Notes under the pieces: generated by a model | The model's input: only the letters and a program-made list of their open reading frames with translations | The model's database searches: none | Told to the model about the DNA's origin: nothing | NCBI GenBank assembly: GCA_002792495.1 | Contig: PFOK01000066.1 | Span: forward strand, 1-6,742 | DNA: 6,742 nucleotides | From: Candidatus Peregrinibacteria bacterium CG_4_10_14_0_2_um_filter_43_11 | Lineage (GTDB): Bacteria > Patescibacteriota > Gracilibacteria > UM-FILTER-43-11 | Direction of reading: 5' to 3' | In this document: positions 5,330 through 6,742 of the stretch, piece after piece | Layout of the letters: every line of letters starts with the position of its first letter | Position numbering within the stretch: the stretch's first letter is position 1 | Made by a program: the position numbers and the translations under genes

Positions 5330-6583
5330 TTACCGATGTGACCGATAAGAAGTTCGTGTGCCACTTCGCATTCGATGTACTTTTGGCGCTTCCTGTTCCG
5401 GTTCCGGTAATCCTTTGGGCAAATTTATTATCGGTATTTTAGCCTCAATCAAACGCTCGATTTTTCTTAATTTATCACTTTGACTTGGCATGATAAACGT
5501 AATAGCGCGTCCTTTTTTACCAGCGCGTCCCGTGCGTCCAATGCGGTGCACGTAGTCTTCCGCGTATTCGGGCACGTCGTAATTGATCACCAGAGCGATG
5601 TCGTTTACATCAATGCCGCGCGCGGCGATGTCTGTCGCAACCAGCACGCGATACACTCCTTTTTTAAAGCCTTCCAGTGATTTTCTTCGTTGAGCGAGTG
5701 ATAAGTTTGAGTGGATTTCTGCCGCCCTGTAGTCCATTTGATTCACATCCCGACATATTTTTTTGGCTCCATGTTTGGTGCGACTAAAAACCAGTACTGT
5801 TCCTTGATATTGTCGTAATAATACACTTAGTAGGTTTCTTTTTTGATTCTGCGCGACAATGTAAATTTCCTGATGAACCAATGTCGCCGGGCTTCCCTGG
5901 CGAGCCACTTCCACGTGCGTGGGGCGTTTCATATGCTGGGTGGCTATTTTTACGATGTCGTTTGGCATGGTGGCCGAAAAAAGCATGGTTTGACGATCTT
6001 TTGGAACCACTTGTAACAATTTTTTGATTTGAGGCGCGAATCCCATATCCAGCATTCGATCGGCTTCATCGAGTACCAATATACTCACATCCTGCAGAGG
6101 AATTGTTCTCCGTTCCATGTGATCGATCAGGCGTCCAGGAGTTCCTATAATGACGTGAGGGTTTCTGCGAAGGTCTTTTATTTGATGATGCATTGGTGCT
6201 CCACCAATGATCGTGACTGTACGCAATCCAAAAGATCGTGCTATTTTTTGAAGCATTTCTTCTACCTGCAGAGCCAGCTCACGCGTGGGCAGTAAAATAA
6301 GCCCTTTCCCGCCGTGGCGGATGAGTCGTTGAATGATGGGGAGACCAAAGGCCAATGTTTTTCCCGTTCCGGTTTGTGCCACACCGATAATATCTTCCCC
6401 GTTAAGCGCATCCGGAATAGCCTGAGCCTGAATGGGTGTAGGGGTGTGAAAGTGAAGCTGATCCAGTATTTTTAGAATAGGAGCGTCAAGTCCTAGTTCG
6501 TGAAAACTCAGTTCGTTTGGATTCCCTTTTTCAATCTGAGCGGTGGCTTTGGAGTCGAAGAAATTATTTTTTTGATGATTCAT
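5330..6583 (-). CDS. DEAD-box ATP-dependent RNA helicase, RhlE-like
   Basis: A 417-residue cytoplasmic RNA helicase that uses ATP to unwind short RNA duplexes, typically in ribosome assembly, RNA decay or cold adaptation. All core motifs are intact: Q motif with Phe27 and PTPIQ (48-52), motif I AQTGTGKT (69-76), Ia PTRELA (99-104), GG (127-128), Ib TPGR (148-151), II DEAD (172-175), III SAT (203-205), IV VLVFSRT (263-269), V ATDIAARGID (316-325) and VI HRIGRTGR (346-353). Only a short basic tail (401-417) follows the second RecA domain, so there is no DbpA- or CsdA-type RNA-binding domain; the compact build and sequence style are RhlE-like. The closeness to RhlE over other DEAD-box groups is a judgement by eye. 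It has its own near-consensus promoter and no Shine-Dalgarno. Confidence 0.95.
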   Translation of the reverse strand: MNHQKNNFFDSKATAQIEKGNPNELSFHELGLDAPILKILDQLHFHTPTPIQAQAIPDALNGEDIIGVAQTGTGKTLAFGLPIIQRLIRHGGKGLILLPTRELALQVEEMLQKIARSFGLRTVTIIGGAPMHHQIKDLRRNPHVIIGTPGRLIDHMERRTIPLQDVSILVLDEADRMLDMGFAPQIKKLLQVVPKDRQTMLFSATMPNDIVKIATQHMKRPTHVEVARQGSPATLVHQEIYIVAQNQKRNLLSVLLRQYQGTVLVFSRTKHGAKKICRDVNQMDYRAAEIHSNLSLAQRRKSLEGFKKGVYRVLVATDIAARGIDVNDIALVINYDVPEYAEDYVHRIGRTGRAGKKGRAITFIMPSQSDKLRKIERLIEAKIPIINLPKGLPEPEQEAPKVHRMRSGTRTSYRSHR

Positions 6584-6606
6584 TATATTTTTTAATTTAT
6601 AAGTTT

Positions 6607-6635
6607 ACTATATCTATAATTTTATAGAATGTCAA
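6607..6635 (-). promoter_or_regulatory. Near-consensus sigma70 promoter of the helicase gene
   Basis: On the minus strand a perfect TTGACA (6635-6630) and TATAGT (6612-6607, 5 of 6) are separated by 17 bp. Transcription should start near 6600, giving a 17-nt leader with no Shine-Dalgarno. The spacer holds an inverted repeat CTATAA/TTATAG (6614-6619 and 6622-6627), and a CACTAGTG palindrome lies upstream at 6653-6660. Either could bind a regulator. Confidence 0.75.
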
Positions 6636-6742
6636 TTCATAAGGTCTGACATCACTAGTGTCCCAAGAAAGTTAGAAGAGTTGGAGTTGTGGGTCTGCTC
6701 GGGAGCGCAAGCGATGAAGGGTTTTTGGAGTGAGAGAAAGAA

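Noticed and set aside
6632..6742. Minus-strand frame open to the right edge (36 residues), possibly the end of a gene upstream of the helicase
   Set aside because: Its stop codon overlaps the helicase -35 box and its composition (Ser/Asn-rich) gives no family signal. A competing open frame exists on the plus strand, so coding cannot be supported without more sequence.

Overview
The window looks like bacterial chromosome from a lineage I cannot name with confidence. Five long genes are intact under the standard code and all end in TAA. None has a convincing Shine-Dalgarno sequence at the expected distance, but most have sigma70-type -10 boxes (TATAAT or one base off) very close to their ATG. 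This fits a lineage that uses leaderless or short-leader mRNAs, such as some candidate-phylum bacteria. The promoters do not look like the Bacteroidota type (TAnnTTTG). The lineage is inference only.

Layout. 1-352 holds no gene I can support; it is intergenic sequence with small hairpins and an 11-bp tandem repeat. 353-1810 (minus) is a PLP-dependent beta-eliminating lyase whose specificity residues match tryptophanase (tnaA). A compact divergent intergenic region follows. Two genes on the plus strand come next (1928-2740 and 2841-3782). They are clear paralogues of each other but match no family I can name, and show a faint protein-kinase-like motif pattern. 3783-4072 carries a perfect TATAAT box, about 170 nt of hairpin-rich sequence (candidate small RNA, or the 3' UTR of the second paralogue) ending at a strong intrinsic terminator, then a perfect 14-bp inverted repeat acting as a convergent terminator. 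On the minus strand follow an MFS transporter (4073-5254, extended -10 promoter directly at its ATG) and upstream of it a RhlE-like DEAD-box RNA helicase (5330-6583) with a near-consensus promoter. 6636-6742 has no supported gene.

How the genes relate. I see no single pathway. Tryptophanase would make indole, pyruvate and ammonia from tryptophan; no tnaC leader or tnaB-type permease is next to it, and the MFS protein has no visible reason to be the tryptophan permease. The helicase and MFS genes are codirectional 75 bp apart but the MFS gene has its own promoter. The most novel content is the tandem paralogue pair and the structured transcript downstream of it.
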